Notes: generated by a model from the letters alone, not told the origin. Positions 14,401 through 20,680 are shown, counted from the stretch's first letter. The stretch is 20,736 nucleotides of DNA from CAZWDL01 sp964632995 (GCA_964632995.1 CAZWDL010000125.1:1-20736), one strand, 5' to 3'. Numbers and translations are program-made.

Positions 14401-15332
14401 GGCTGACCTTCACGGTAAGTAATGCCTGCGGTCAGCGTAGCATCTGTGAGGTGCTGCTGCCCTGCGAAGAGGAAACACCTGTAGACCGCTTCTGCACCTT
14501 TACGCCCGGTTACTGGGGCAACCACAATGATGACGAACGCAAAGATCCCGATGTGGTGATGATACTCGAGCAGTTTGAAGATAAGGTAATTACGCTGGGA
14601 CCCTGGACTTTCGATGCGGATTGTATCGACGTCATCCTGCCGGGGCCCCCGCAGTCGCAGAAGGGCGTCTACCTGGATTTGGCCTGTAACGATATTAACG
14701 ATACGAAGATTACCAAGGACGACATGAATTCCATGCTTCGTCACGCCATCACCCTGATCCTCAATGTAGCCTACAATCCCGGGTTGGAATCGGTTCCACT
14801 GGGCCTGCTCGAGTGTGACATTTCCATTCCTGCAGGATTGGATGGAAACAGCACGGTGCAGGATCTGCTTGAACTGGCGGGTAGCGAGTTACCTGGGTTT
14901 AATTCCTCGATCAACGAAGCCCTCACGGCCATTAATGAGTGCTATAATGATTGCGAAGCTATCGTGGATAATTCCGGAGGCAAAGACAAGGAAAAGGAAA
15001 AAGGTAAGGGCAAAGGCAAAGGCAAAGCCAAAGCCAACTTGCAGCAATCTCCTGGCAGCTTGTCCGGACAAGCGGGTGAATTGCGTTTGCAGCCTAATCC
15101 GGCCGGTAATTACCTTGATCTTCTGCTGAAGGTCAGCGCTGGCCAGGATGGGGAGATCCGCCTGTGGAGTATACAGGGGCAGTTACTGCAATCGCAGTCT
15201 TGGGAACTATCGAAGGGAGAAAACAACCTGCGTCTGGACCTGAGTAGCCTGCGCTCCGGAACGTATTTACTAAGTGTTCAAACCACAGAAGGAGCTTTCG
15301 TACAACGATTTATTAAAGGTGTAGATAGATAG
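11427..15332 (+). CDS. Large secreted multidomain protein with T9SS C-terminal sorting domain
   Basis: ATG 11427 is preferred (1301 aa); an in-frame GTG 33 bases earlier adds an unconvincing extension. The signal peptide has a long basic n-region and the core MIGMLFMLLSFIPGQLRA, with cleavage near residue 48. About 55-230 is a unique beta-rich domain. About 535-615 is PKD-like (EYEWSGPEGY, GEYCVTVTDENGC). Two SprB-like repeats occupy about 617-765 (CAGAEDGRIIAMASGG, AGSYSLAVIDKNGC; CAGGEDGSARVTATGGTGDY). Cysteine-paired HYR-like modules follow. At about 1026-1180 is a PGYWGNH module (Tyr1029-His1033) of the GYWKNH type. A KGKGKGKGKAKA linker (near 1193) precedes the type A sorting domain (1218-1301: LRLQPNPAGNYLDLLL, GTYLLSVQTTEG). 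It is expected to be exported through Sec, then the T9SS, and be surface-bound or released. No catalytic motif is seen; adhesion or matrix role is inferred. Confidence 0.88.
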   Translation: MRHIFPKTRRCAQHFLFLPVSLRAELQFFSMIGMLFMLLSFIPGQLRAEGSREVAPSESDFTMLLTGREDFSDFAAFDGPADSRLYFRVLQEGELLFLGLSAEYDEAGNPFEDLEASAYRFRIRRMHPGGDDPTVHGPFQIDAGLANVSGWNDAVFGAYDTGLTLPNPAKDNMEDFVFRFAADSPGDYYIEFEDADEDDGNPKVLIGYWDFTVVRGDQPVPGRVYSRNWAFRTPVEDGSQAPDCSWDRRFNAALYSYTSDGFVSRIDFMNSGFQGLAFTVAFNTSGPGDSGDIMADRRSRPAVNVTEEAAEHLIFLNEPDPEGFPDGECGALMAPEGFTCDDEGNYCFEVEVTRVGQVELILDFNKNGRYDPGTEDVMLGHSFFGSDELATCIAWDGIKGNGETLTFGERADLIYIYTQGVQHWSVYDAEFLKEGFCVEAVRPICGSSLTNVLYWDDTLIPEDPGTGQPKSGLNGCVCRVDGCRSWNYFDPNQPCGPGLQDPPTEGYGDKSTLNTWWFAGLSKSTLADISFFTCKINADSEGEICYDLATTFTVEVSGASGTLEYEWSGPEGYEGSEEADSGPLSIPGEYCVTVTDENGCQTTCCRTLEVGEAIELECESEAVNCAGAEDGRIIAMASGGAGDFKFMVEDVGTNDEGTFEGLPAGSYSLAVIDKNGCAAVCEVTIEEPQAIECEVELLGAATCAGGEDGSARVTATGGTGDYSYEWDNGETEAEATVLSQGAHMVTVTDEAGCKAVCVIDVPGPEIELICPSDLEVECGDEDRMSQISRWLKKAEVINTCEEAFVMHDYNPENFTGACPQTQEVTFTFMKDDGSELSCSATIRIVDETAPELSCENLELEGCDPELPGIDELVELGKLEAFDACSEVEIELVSNSEIRIEGCRREQDFTYKAIDECGLESEACTLAISWISSVAPVCEIEEETRPAGFCGEEIKVEDYRHLVWTDGDECGDLTVGQSPAPGARVTLESPGLWLTFTVSNACGQRSICEVLLPCEEETPVDRFCTFTPGYWGNHNDDERKDPDVVMILEQFEDKVITLGPWTFDADCIDVILPGPPQSQKGVYLDLACNDINDTKITKDDMNSMLRHAITLILNVAYNPGLESVPLGLLECDISIPAGLDGNSTVQDLLELAGSELPGFNSSINEALTAINECYNDCEAIVDNSGGKDKEKEKGKGKGKGKAKANLQQSPGSLSGQAGELRLQPNPAGNYLDLLLKVSAGQDGEIRLWSIQGQLLQSQSWELSKGENNLRLDLSSLRSGTYLLSVQTTEGAFVQRFIKGVDR

Positions 15333-15361
15333 CACCGATTTAAATTTGCGATTTGCATTAG

Positions 15362-15392
15362 AGCCCGGCGGAAAGTTCGCCGGGCTTTTTTT
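15362..15392 (+). terminator. Rho-independent terminator after the T9SS cargo gene
   Basis: AGCCCGGCG (15362-15370) pairs perfectly with CGCCGGGCT (15378-15386) around a 7-base loop, followed by a run of seven T. It is a textbook intrinsic terminator 29 bases after the stop codon, so the next gene needs its own promoter. Confidence 0.92.
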
Positions 15393-15550
15393 AGAGTTAC
15401 CCGCTCAGACTGCACTCACCGGCTTACCCGGCCGCGGCAGCTGGCGCTGCTAAGGCGAAGGAGGCAGGGCGAGGGGAATGAAAATAGGGTAGGGGTAAAC
15501 GGTTGTATACGTCAATGGTAGGAAGATTCGTTACTTTTTACGGGTGTGGC

Positions 15551-15561
15551 GTCCTAAGGAC
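15551..15561. promoter_or_regulatory. GTCCT-A-AGGAC palindrome upstream of the Lys/Glu-rich secreted protein
   Basis: This 11-bp perfect palindrome ends 29 bases before the ATG at 15591. It resembles the half-sites of the two TGTCC...GGACA dyads near crp but with a much shorter spacer, so common recognition is doubtful. It may be an operator or a leader hairpin. Confidence 0.3.
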
Positions 15562-15590
15562 GTATTATTCATTAATTAAATTAAAATATC

Positions 15591-16061
15591 ATGAAGCTCA
15601 AAATTGTACTGAGCACTGTACTCTCCATGATGCTGATCCTGATGCTTGCGGCCCCGGTTGCCGCTCAACAAGGGAAAGGTAAATCCAAGAAGGAAGCAGT
15701 AGAGCGCAAAGCGGAAAAGGCGCCGGAAAAAACGGTAAAGACTGCTGAAGAAAAAGCAGATAAGAAGAAGGCCGAAGAAAAAACACGCGAAGTCGAAGAA
15801 GAGGCAAAAGAGAAAGAAAAAGAAGAGGCCCGGGGAAAAGCTTATGGCAAAAACAAAGAGGGATTGGAGGGGCGCGAATTCGGCAAAAAGCGCTCTATGG
15901 AAGCCAAGGCCAAAGGAGAACTGAAAGCTGCTGAACGCCAGGAGACAGGAACAGAAAAGGAGCGCCTGCAGCGGGAAGCGAAAGAGATGGAGGAAAAGAT
16001 GAAGTCAGAAAAGGGGAAGGGAAAAAAGAAAGGTAAAGGTAAAGGCAAGGGCAACCGGTAG
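15591..16061 (+). CDS. Secreted Lys/Glu-rich low-complexity protein with KGK tail
   Basis: I do not recognise a family. The 156-aa product starts with a clear Sec signal peptide (MKLKIVLSTVLSMMLILMLA, cleavage likely after PVAA at about residue 24-25, leaving QQGKGK). The mature part is almost entirely Lys, Glu, Ala, Gly and Arg. It probably forms a long charged helix or coil (about 35-140, e.g. KADKKKAEEKTREVEEEAKE). It has no cysteine and no lipobox. It ends in KGKGKKKGKGKGKGNR, matching the Lys-Gly linker of the protein encoded just upstream. It has its own terminator. A periplasmic or matrix-binding polyelectrolyte is a plausible guess. Strand and frame are supported by the signal peptide and by the frame running unbroken to a stop before two hairpins. 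Confidence 0.8.
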   Translation: MKLKIVLSTVLSMMLILMLAAPVAAQQGKGKSKKEAVERKAEKAPEKTVKTAEEKADKKKAEEKTREVEEEAKEKEKEEARGKAYGKNKEGLEGREFGKKRSMEAKAKGELKAAERQETGTEKERLQREAKEMEEKMKSEKGKGKKKGKGKGKGNR

Positions 16062-16063
16062 AA

Positions 16064-16123
16064 CCTGAAATACATTCAGGAGCTTGTAAAAGTGATGTTT
16101 CTTTCGAGAGTCATCACTTTTTT
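16064..16123 (+). terminator. Tandem hairpins with T-run after the KGK protein
   Basis: CCTGAA-N5-TTCAGG (16064-16080) is followed by AAAAGTGATG (16088-16097) pairing with CATCACTTTT (16112-16121), with six T at 16118-16123. The second hairpin has the form of an intrinsic terminator. Confidence 0.75.
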
Positions 16124-16151
16124 CATTTCGCCGGTCTTAAAAGCTCGTCTT

Positions 16152-16475
16152 ATGCCATCACTGTTAAGCTGTGATCCGTTTTCCCTGCTTCGCCCGGCAG
16201 CCTTCTTCTGTCTGGCCGCTCTGCTGGGCTTTTCTTTTTCCTGTATACTTCCCAAAGAGCCTTCCCTGCGGTCAGGGTGGCGGCGGAGCGGCTCAATGTA
16301 TTCTACATCGGCGTGTTGAATCCGGTTACTTTAGCTGCGACAGGAGAAGCTCCGTCATTTTCTGGAGCAGGCAGAGGCCGGCGACGTTTACTTTTTTACT
16401 AATGTGTTGGCCCGTTGTGCGAATGAGGACCAGGGAACCGAGGTAAATCCGCTCATCATTAAGGTAGAGGAATAA
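16152..16475 (+). pseudogene. Degenerate gldM-like lipoprotein relic (frameshifted, internally deleted)
   Basis: Three segments in two frames make sense together. From ATG 16152 a lipoprotein-like signal peptide (PAAFFCLAALLGFSFSC) reads in one frame, which hits a stop at 16317-16319. From about 16256 to 16339 a second frame reads AAERLNVFYIGVLNPVTLAA, which resembles the start of a GldM beta-domain. From 16335 the first frame resumes with FLEQAEAGDVYFFTNVLARC and ends NPLIIKVEE-stop at 16475. That matches the end of the GldM C-terminal domain (pattern PGDxYxFxNVxARC...KIK). In GldM these parts are separated by well over 100 residues, so the copy has lost its middle and carries two opposing frameshifts. 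Family likeness is from memory and no search was made. A sequencing error could explain the shifts but not the missing middle. Confidence 0.55.
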
Positions 16476-16590
16476 GCGTGAGCGGCAGTGGAGAAAATAT
16501 CGAAGACGGGGCAATTCTTCTTTTACGGCAACATTCCTTTCCTCCTTCAATCCTTGTATATTAGCCCTCGAACAAAACGACACCCGGATT

Positions 16591-17865
16591 ATGGATCTGC
16601 TCACTATCGGTACTTCCCTTATTGTGATGGCTGCACTGTTCGGCTACATCAATGTTCGCTTCATCAAACTTCCAGTAACCATTGGGTTGATGTTTGTTTC
16701 CATACTCTTTTCGCTGTTCATGTTCGGCCTCGGCTATTTTAATCCCGATATTTTCGAGTTCGAGGAGCAACTGGTGGCCTCTATTGATTTTCACCGCCTG
16801 TTGATGGATGGCATGCTGAGTCTGTTGCTCTTCGCCGGCGCCCTGCATGTTGACTTTGGGAAGTTGCGCCAATTCGGTGGTCCCATCCTGGCTTTTGCCA
16901 CCCTGGGCGTCCTGACCTCCACGCTGTTGGTCGCTGGTCTCGTTTACTTTTTGCTACAGCTGATGGGCCTGGAACTCGACTTCATTTACTGTTTGCTATT
17001 CGGAGCACTGATTTCTCCTACTGATCCTATCGCTGCGCTCGGCATTCTCAAACGGCTTGGCGTACCCAAGAGCCTGGAGATTAAAATCGTCGGCGAGAGT
17101 CTGTTCAATGATGGAATAGGAGTCGTTATTTTCATTTCTCTTTTTCAGTCCGCACAGGCGGGGCTGGGAGAAATGGAAATGTCGGAAGTAGGCTTCCTCT
17201 TTTTAGAAGAAGTAGGTGGAGGAGTGCTGCTGGGGCTGGTCCTGGGATTTATTGCTTACTATCTGATGAAAAGCATCGACAATTACGAGGTGGAGGTGTT
17301 GATCACGCTCGCTGTCGTCCTGGGGGGGTATTTGCTGGCCAGCCGCCTGCACTTCTCCGGCCCGCTAGCGATGGTAGTGGCCGGACTGATGGTGGGCAAC
17401 GAACGTTTCCGAACCTCGACGATGTCGGAAATTACTGAGACCTACATCGATAAATTCTGGGAAATCATCGACCTGCTAATGAATGCCATCCTCTTCGTAC
17501 TTATTGGGCTGGAGATCGTTGTGCTGCCTTTCAACGGATCGTATATGCTGGCCGGTCTGCTGGCCGTGCCCCTCGTTTTGCTGGCGCGTTATGCGGCGCT
17601 TTACGGACCGGTAGCGTTTTTCCGCCGCCGCCTGGAATTCTTGCCTCGTACTACCCTGATCATGACCTGGAGCGGGCTGAGGGGCGGCATCTCCATAGCC
17701 CTGGCTCTTTCCCTCACCACGGCAATGGAACGGGACCTGCTATTGTCAATGACTTACGTGGTGGTCATCTTCTCCATTTTGGTACAAGGCCTGACGATAG
17801 AGTCGCTGATCAAACGAGTCAAAAGACCGTCGGCGGAAACGAGCGGAGAACCGGGCCCTGTCTGA
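16591..17865 (+). CDS. Na+/H+ antiporter, CPA1 (NhaP) family
   Basis: This 424-aa inner-membrane transporter exchanges cytoplasmic Na+ (or K+) for external protons to regulate pH and ion content. It has about 11-12 hydrophobic helices. The ion-site helices carry SPTDPIA (Thr144-Asp145-Pro146, residues 142-148) and GESLFNDG (168-175, with Asn173-Asp174), the CPA1 hallmark. A later conserved stretch TWSGLRGGISIALAL, near residue 355-370, has the conserved Arg. The C-terminus is short (about 20 cytoplasmic residues, KRVKRPSAETSGEPGPV) with no TrkA or cNMP domain, unlike larger NhaP2-type proteins. The start at 16591 places an export helix at once (MDLLTIGTSLIVMAALFGYI). It is alone in its unit and ends at a hairpin 122 bases downstream. 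Confidence 0.93.
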   Translation: MDLLTIGTSLIVMAALFGYINVRFIKLPVTIGLMFVSILFSLFMFGLGYFNPDIFEFEEQLVASIDFHRLLMDGMLSLLLFAGALHVDFGKLRQFGGPILAFATLGVLTSTLLVAGLVYFLLQLMGLELDFIYCLLFGALISPTDPIAALGILKRLGVPKSLEIKIVGESLFNDGIGVVIFISLFQSAQAGLGEMEMSEVGFLFLEEVGGGVLLGLVLGFIAYYLMKSIDNYEVEVLITLAVVLGGYLLASRLHFSGPLAMVVAGLMVGNERFRTSTMSEITETYIDKFWEIIDLLMNAILFVLIGLEIVVLPFNGSYMLAGLLAVPLVLLARYAALYGPVAFFRRRLEFLPRTTLIMTWSGLRGGISIALALSLTTAMERDLLLSMTYVVVIFSILVQGLTIESLIKRVKRPSAETSGEPGPV

Positions 17866-17986
17866 AGGCAAAAAGACGGATCAACAATATCGGCAGTGGG
17901 TAAGCGGAGGAGTCTGTTCCGTTCAGAATCTCCGAATTGCGGACTTCGGCTTCTGCGAAATATTTATCCTTCCTGATTTAAAAAAA

Positions 17987-18018
17987 GGGTATCCGGAAGA
18001 ACCGGCATACCCTGTTTT
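17987..18018. terminator. Bidirectional hairpin terminator between antiporter and dehalogenase genes
   Basis: GGGTATCCGG (17987-17996) pairs with CCGG-C-ATACCC (18002-18012), with one bulged C and a 5-base loop. Seven A precede it and TGTTTT follows, so it can end transcription from either side. Confidence 0.75.
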
Positions 18019-18069
18019 GCAATTGGCAAAAAACCTATGAAAAAATAACCCGACTGTTTGTCTTTGGAT

Positions 18070-18086
18070 ATACTGTTCAACAGTAT
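18070..18086. promoter_or_regulatory. Perfect 17-bp palindrome
   Basis: ATACTGTT-C-AACAGTAT has 8-bp perfect arms around one base. The CTGT...ACAG core is like operators of Xre or phage-type repressors, but the spacer (3 bases) does not fit an E. coli LexA box. No gene for it to control is visible on either strand. Confidence 0.45.
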
Positions 18087-18202
18087 GATGCGGTAAAAAT
18101 AATCGTTACGTCCCGGGATGCTATAGAATTTTAGGCTTTTGGACGATATGCGGGGAGAAACGGCATTTGACGCCCTCTTTTTGGAAAGAAATCGGATATT
18201 AA

Positions 18203-18249
18203 GTCGATGATTCCGTTTATTTAGTCGACGAAGAACTGGTTTTTGTCGA
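18203..18249. repeat. Three GTCGA motifs at exact 21-bp spacing
   Basis: GTCGA occurs at 18203, 18224 and 18245, so each copy faces the same side of the helix. Context is AAGTCGATGA, TTAGTCGACG and TTTGTCGATT. The sequence between copies is not conserved. Confidence 0.45.
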
Positions 18250-18259
18250 TTAACCCAGG

Positions 18260-18955
18260 TTAAGCTTTTTTCTGAATAGCTACAAGGTGCTCCGCCAGCT
18301 CATCCAGATTGCGGATGATGAGGTCCGGAGCCACCTCCAGTTGTTCCATCACTCCGGTTTTGCGTTTGACCCAGACCACCTGCAACCCGGCAGATTTGGC
18401 GCCGGCTACATCCCAGGTATTGGAAGAGACAAAGAGGAGCGCACTCTTTTCCAGTCCGAGGCCTGCGGAGGGTAGTTGGTACACTTCCGGTACGGGTTTA
18501 TACTTACCAAGCTGATCCACGCTGAAGATAGCTTTCAGGTAGGGACCGATTTCATTGTGCAGCACTGCGCGATCCAGTAGTAATTCGTTGGCGTTAGACA
18601 GAATGGCGAGTTCGTAGAAGCGGTGCAGGCGGTGCAAGGAATCCTTTACTTCCGGGTAAGTTTGCAAGCGCTGGTAATGCTTCATCAGGTCATCCATCAT
18701 TTTGGTATCGATGGTGAGCATCAGTTCTTCGCAGGCGTAGAGCAGTGCATCGCGGGTGAGCCCCTCAAAGTCTTTATAGCGATTCATCAGGGTGCGCAGC
18801 CAGGTATATTCCAATTGTTTGCGACGCCAGACGGCTCCGACCTCCGCCGCCTTGGCTCCGAAGTAGTGCTCCAGTCGTTCATTGATGGTGACGACATCGA
18901 AAAGGGTGCCGTAGGCGTCGAATACAACGGCTTTGATATGGCTGAGTTCAGACAT
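18260..18955 (-). CDS. Haloacid dehalogenase, type II (L-2-haloacid dehalogenase family)
   Basis: This 231-aa HAD-superfamily hydrolase fits the type II haloacid dehalogenases, which displace halide from L-2-haloalkanoates with an Asp nucleophile. The essential residues line up with the L-2-haloacid dehalogenase set at an offset of 2-3. These are Asp13 and Thr17 in VFDAYGTLFD, Arg44/Arg45, Ser120-Asn121 in ILSNANE, and Lys153 in GKYKPVPEVYQ with Tyr159. Ser177, Asn179 and Asp182 follow in FVSSNTWDVAGAKSAG. So the active site seems complete. The natural substrate in a marine or freshwater heterotroph could be another small phosphate or halo-acid. It is the third gene of the minus-strand unit, starting 44 bases after the Nudix gene. 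Its stop lies inside the dyad TTAACC-CA-GGTTAA. Confidence 0.9.
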   Translation of the reverse strand: MSELSHIKAVVFDAYGTLFDVVTINERLEHYFGAKAAEVGAVWRRKQLEYTWLRTLMNRYKDFEGLTRDALLYACEELMLTIDTKMMDDLMKHYQRLQTYPEVKDSLHRLHRFYELAILSNANELLLDRAVLHNEIGPYLKAIFSVDQLGKYKPVPEVYQLPSAGLGLEKSALLFVSSNTWDVAGAKSAGLQVVWVKRKTGVMEQLEVAPDLIIRNLDELAEHLVAIQKKA

Positions 18956-18999
18956 GGGTCAGTGCTTTTATCCTTTAATATTTGCGCTGCCCGCGATGT

Positions 19000-19563
19000 T
19001 CAACTATTTTTTTTCTCTTCCTGGTGGGCGAAGAATCGCAGTAAGGCGCTTACGGTGTGCGGGTGGAGGAAATCTCCGTTGTGGAGCATGCGTTGAACGT
19101 CGGAAAGTGGGAGGGAAATGACCTCTACTTCTTCGCCGTCGTCGAGTTGGAGGGCGTGGGTAGGGTGGGCGTTCCGGATGAGGTAGTGGTAAATCCAGCT
19201 ATCCTGAAAAACGGGGTTGGAGCCGATCTTTCCGAGCGGGATAGGATCTTCACCGGTATGACCGGTTTCTTCCCGCAGTTCTCTTATAGCGGCAGTAGCG
19301 GGGGATTCGCCCGGGTCGACGATACCCCCCGGAACTTCCAGCGTATATTCTTCGATCCCGAAGCGGTACTGTCGTACGAAAAGCAATTGCTCATCGGGAG
19401 TGCGTGCCAGGACATTGACGGAATCGCTGGATTCCAGGACGATCATCCGCTCCGTTTTGTCATTGCGCGGATTCTGCATGAAGTCGAAGCGGGCGCGGAA
19501 CAGCTTGAGGTCGGGGCCGTACTCCGAACGGATTCGTTTCCAACCCTTTGAAGTGTTGCTCAT
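19000..19563 (-). CDS. Nudix hydrolase, ADP-ribose pyrophosphatase-like
   Basis: This 187-aa cytosolic enzyme cleaves nucleoside diphosphates linked to a moiety X. The Nudix box is complete: Gly80, Glu86, then RELREETGH at 94-102, giving the catalytic pattern GX5EX7REUXEEXGU. Pro117 lies 16 residues after the final Gly of the box, the spacing associated with ADP-ribose pyrophosphatases, so ADP-ribose or a related sugar nucleotide is the likely substrate. The N-terminal segment (WKRIRSEYGPDLKLFRARFD) supplies the strands used for dimerisation in this class. The ATG at 19563 overlaps the stop of the upstream gene by ATGA, so both are translated together. It is the middle gene of a three-gene unit with a coiled-coil protein and a haloacid dehalogenase. 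Confidence 0.92.
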   Translation of the reverse strand: MSNTSKGWKRIRSEYGPDLKLFRARFDFMQNPRNDKTERMIVLESSDSVNVLARTPDEQLLFVRQYRFGIEEYTLEVPGGIVDPGESPATAAIRELREETGHTGEDPIPLGKIGSNPVFQDSWIYHYLIRNAHPTHALQLDDGEEVEVISLPLSDVQRMLHNGDFLHPHTVSALLRFFAHQEEKKNS

Positions 19564-20531
19564 TGATCTTTATCGTCATCTTCGTCAATGATGGCGTCGT
19601 CGATGATTTCGTCGCCGTCGTTGTCAAGGTCTTCAAATCCGGGTACCAGGCCTTCTTTTTTCTGGGGCTTGTAATCGGGATCCTGTCCGATTTCCATATC
19701 GCCTTCTTTTTTCCGGGCGCCCTCGTTGTGGTAGTCGCCTTCGGCAAAGCGCTCGGCGCGGGAAAAGAAGTCGTCCTTGTCATCCAGCAGGCTATCGCTG
19801 TTTTTACTTTCCTTGCCGGCGAAGCGGTCTTTGGTTTCGCGGATGCGGTTTTCCATTTCGTCGTTGAGTTTACGAGCTTTTTCCGCCATTTCCTCGATAT
19901 CGGTTTTACTGTCGGCCTGGGCTTTTTCCGCCATCTCATTGGCGCGCTCGAGGAGCTGGCCGCCGATCAGTTTGGCCTGCTCGAATGCCTTGCCGCCTTT
20001 TTCCTGCAACTGCTTGCCTACACGCTCCGACAGGTCCATAAATTTACGACCGGCCTGATCAGAGACATCCAGGAATTTATTGGCCACTTCGTCAGCCTTT
20101 TCCTTAAACTCACGATAGGCTTCTTCGCGGCGTTTCTTTTCTTCAAAAGAGGGGACGCCTTCCTCCGGTTCCGTTTCCTGACCGAGATCGAGATCGGCGA
20201 AGAGATCTTCCTCCGTTTCTCCGGTCGTGCCCCCGGTATCTTCTGTGCCTGCTTCCCGCCGGCGCTGGCGGATCTCTTCCTCCAGCTCAGCCCATTTATC
20301 CTTGGCCATATTGATGAAGTCACCACTTTCCTGCTTGACTTGTTCTCCGCCTTTTTCCATTTCTTCCCAGAGTTCATCCGCTTTGTCACGGGCCTGGTCC
20401 ATGTACTGATCGGCTTTTTTCTTTAGATCTTCACTGGCTTCCCGCCCCGTATCAGCCGCTTTCCGACTTGCGGATTTGGTGACCGATTTGGCGCCGAACA
20501 GCAATTTGCGCATATCATTTAGAATTCCCAT
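19560..20531 (-). CDS. Acidic coiled-coil / LEA-like protein of unknown function
   Basis: No named family is certain. The 323-aa protein has no signal peptide or membrane helix. About 13-95 and 130-250 are Lys/Glu/Ala-rich amphipathic helices with 11-residue-like repeats (AADTGREASEDLKKKADQYM, DQARDKADELWEEME, AREFKEKADEVANKF, KAQADSKTDIEEMAEKARKL). These resemble LEA or apolipoprotein-type helices that bind membranes or stabilise proteins. The middle (about 95-130) is a Gly/Thr/Glu linker. The C-terminus is strongly acidic and includes DLDNDGDEIIDD, which looks like a calcium-binding DxDxDG loop, although one loop is weak evidence. It is the first gene of the minus-strand unit and its stop overlaps the Nudix start (ATGA). 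A stress or membrane-associated scaffold is a guess. Confidence 0.8.
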   Translation of the reverse strand: MGILNDMRKLLFGAKSVTKSASRKAADTGREASEDLKKKADQYMDQARDKADELWEEMEKGGEQVKQESGDFINMAKDKWAELEEEIRQRRREAGTEDTGGTTGETEEDLFADLDLGQETEPEEGVPSFEEKKRREEAYREFKEKADEVANKFLDVSDQAGRKFMDLSERVGKQLQEKGGKAFEQAKLIGGQLLERANEMAEKAQADSKTDIEEMAEKARKLNDEMENRIRETKDRFAGKESKNSDSLLDDKDDFFSRAERFAEGDYHNEGARKKEGDMEIGQDPDYKPQKKEGLVPGFEDLDNDGDEIIDDAIIDEDDDKDQ

Positions 20532-20583
20532 TGGTGTTGTCGTTTTTTGAATAGAACGATAATTCCCGGACAGAAGTTTCCTA

Positions 20584-20629
20584 TTGCCGGACTGCTTGGT
20601 TCGCCATACGTGCTTCGCTTTCCCGGCAA
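20584..20629. repeat. Inverted repeat upstream of the coiled-coil gene
   Basis: TTGCCGG (20584-20590) and CCGGCAA (20623-20629) form a perfect 7-bp stem with a 32-base loop. It lies 53-98 bases upstream of the start at 20531 and may be a leader structure. No clear promoter was found here. Confidence 0.35.
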
Positions 20630-20680
20630 AATGATAAACTTTTACCTGCCCATTATAGGAATTTTTCTGGAGGCGCGCAG

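Larger units (their letters stand above)
17866..18259. other. Gene-free convergent gap carrying a terminator and several strong dyads
   Basis: There is no coding frame. From left to right it contains a stem at 17987-18012, TTTTGC-AATTG-GCAAAA (18015-18031) and a perfect 17-bp palindrome (18070-18086). GTCGA then occurs three times at exact 21-base spacing (18203, 18224, 18245), and TTAACC-CA-GGTTAA (18250-18263) overlaps the end of the dehalogenase gene. Since both flanking genes converge here, these sites are not explained by promoters of either gene. Confidence 0.6.

Noticed and set aside
14989..15035. Short repeats of GGCAAA as a CRISPR or satellite array
   Set aside because: They are in-frame Lys-Gly codons with no spacers, and the reading frame stays open through to the sorting domain.
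16171..16446. 91-codon frame overlapping the gldM-like relic
   Set aside because: Its product (Trp/Arg/Cys-rich) has no sense; the recognisable segments lie in the other two frames.
18070..18086. LexA/SOS box
   Set aside because: CTGT and ACAG are separated by 3 bases instead of the 8 in E. coli LexA boxes, and no SOS gene is adjacent.
19548..20426. 292-codon plus-strand frame with very hydrophobic, Phe-rich product
   Set aside because: It mirrors the Lys/Glu-rich codons of the coiled-coil gene (AAG/GAA read as CTT/TTC), which always gives Phe/Leu-rich shadows.
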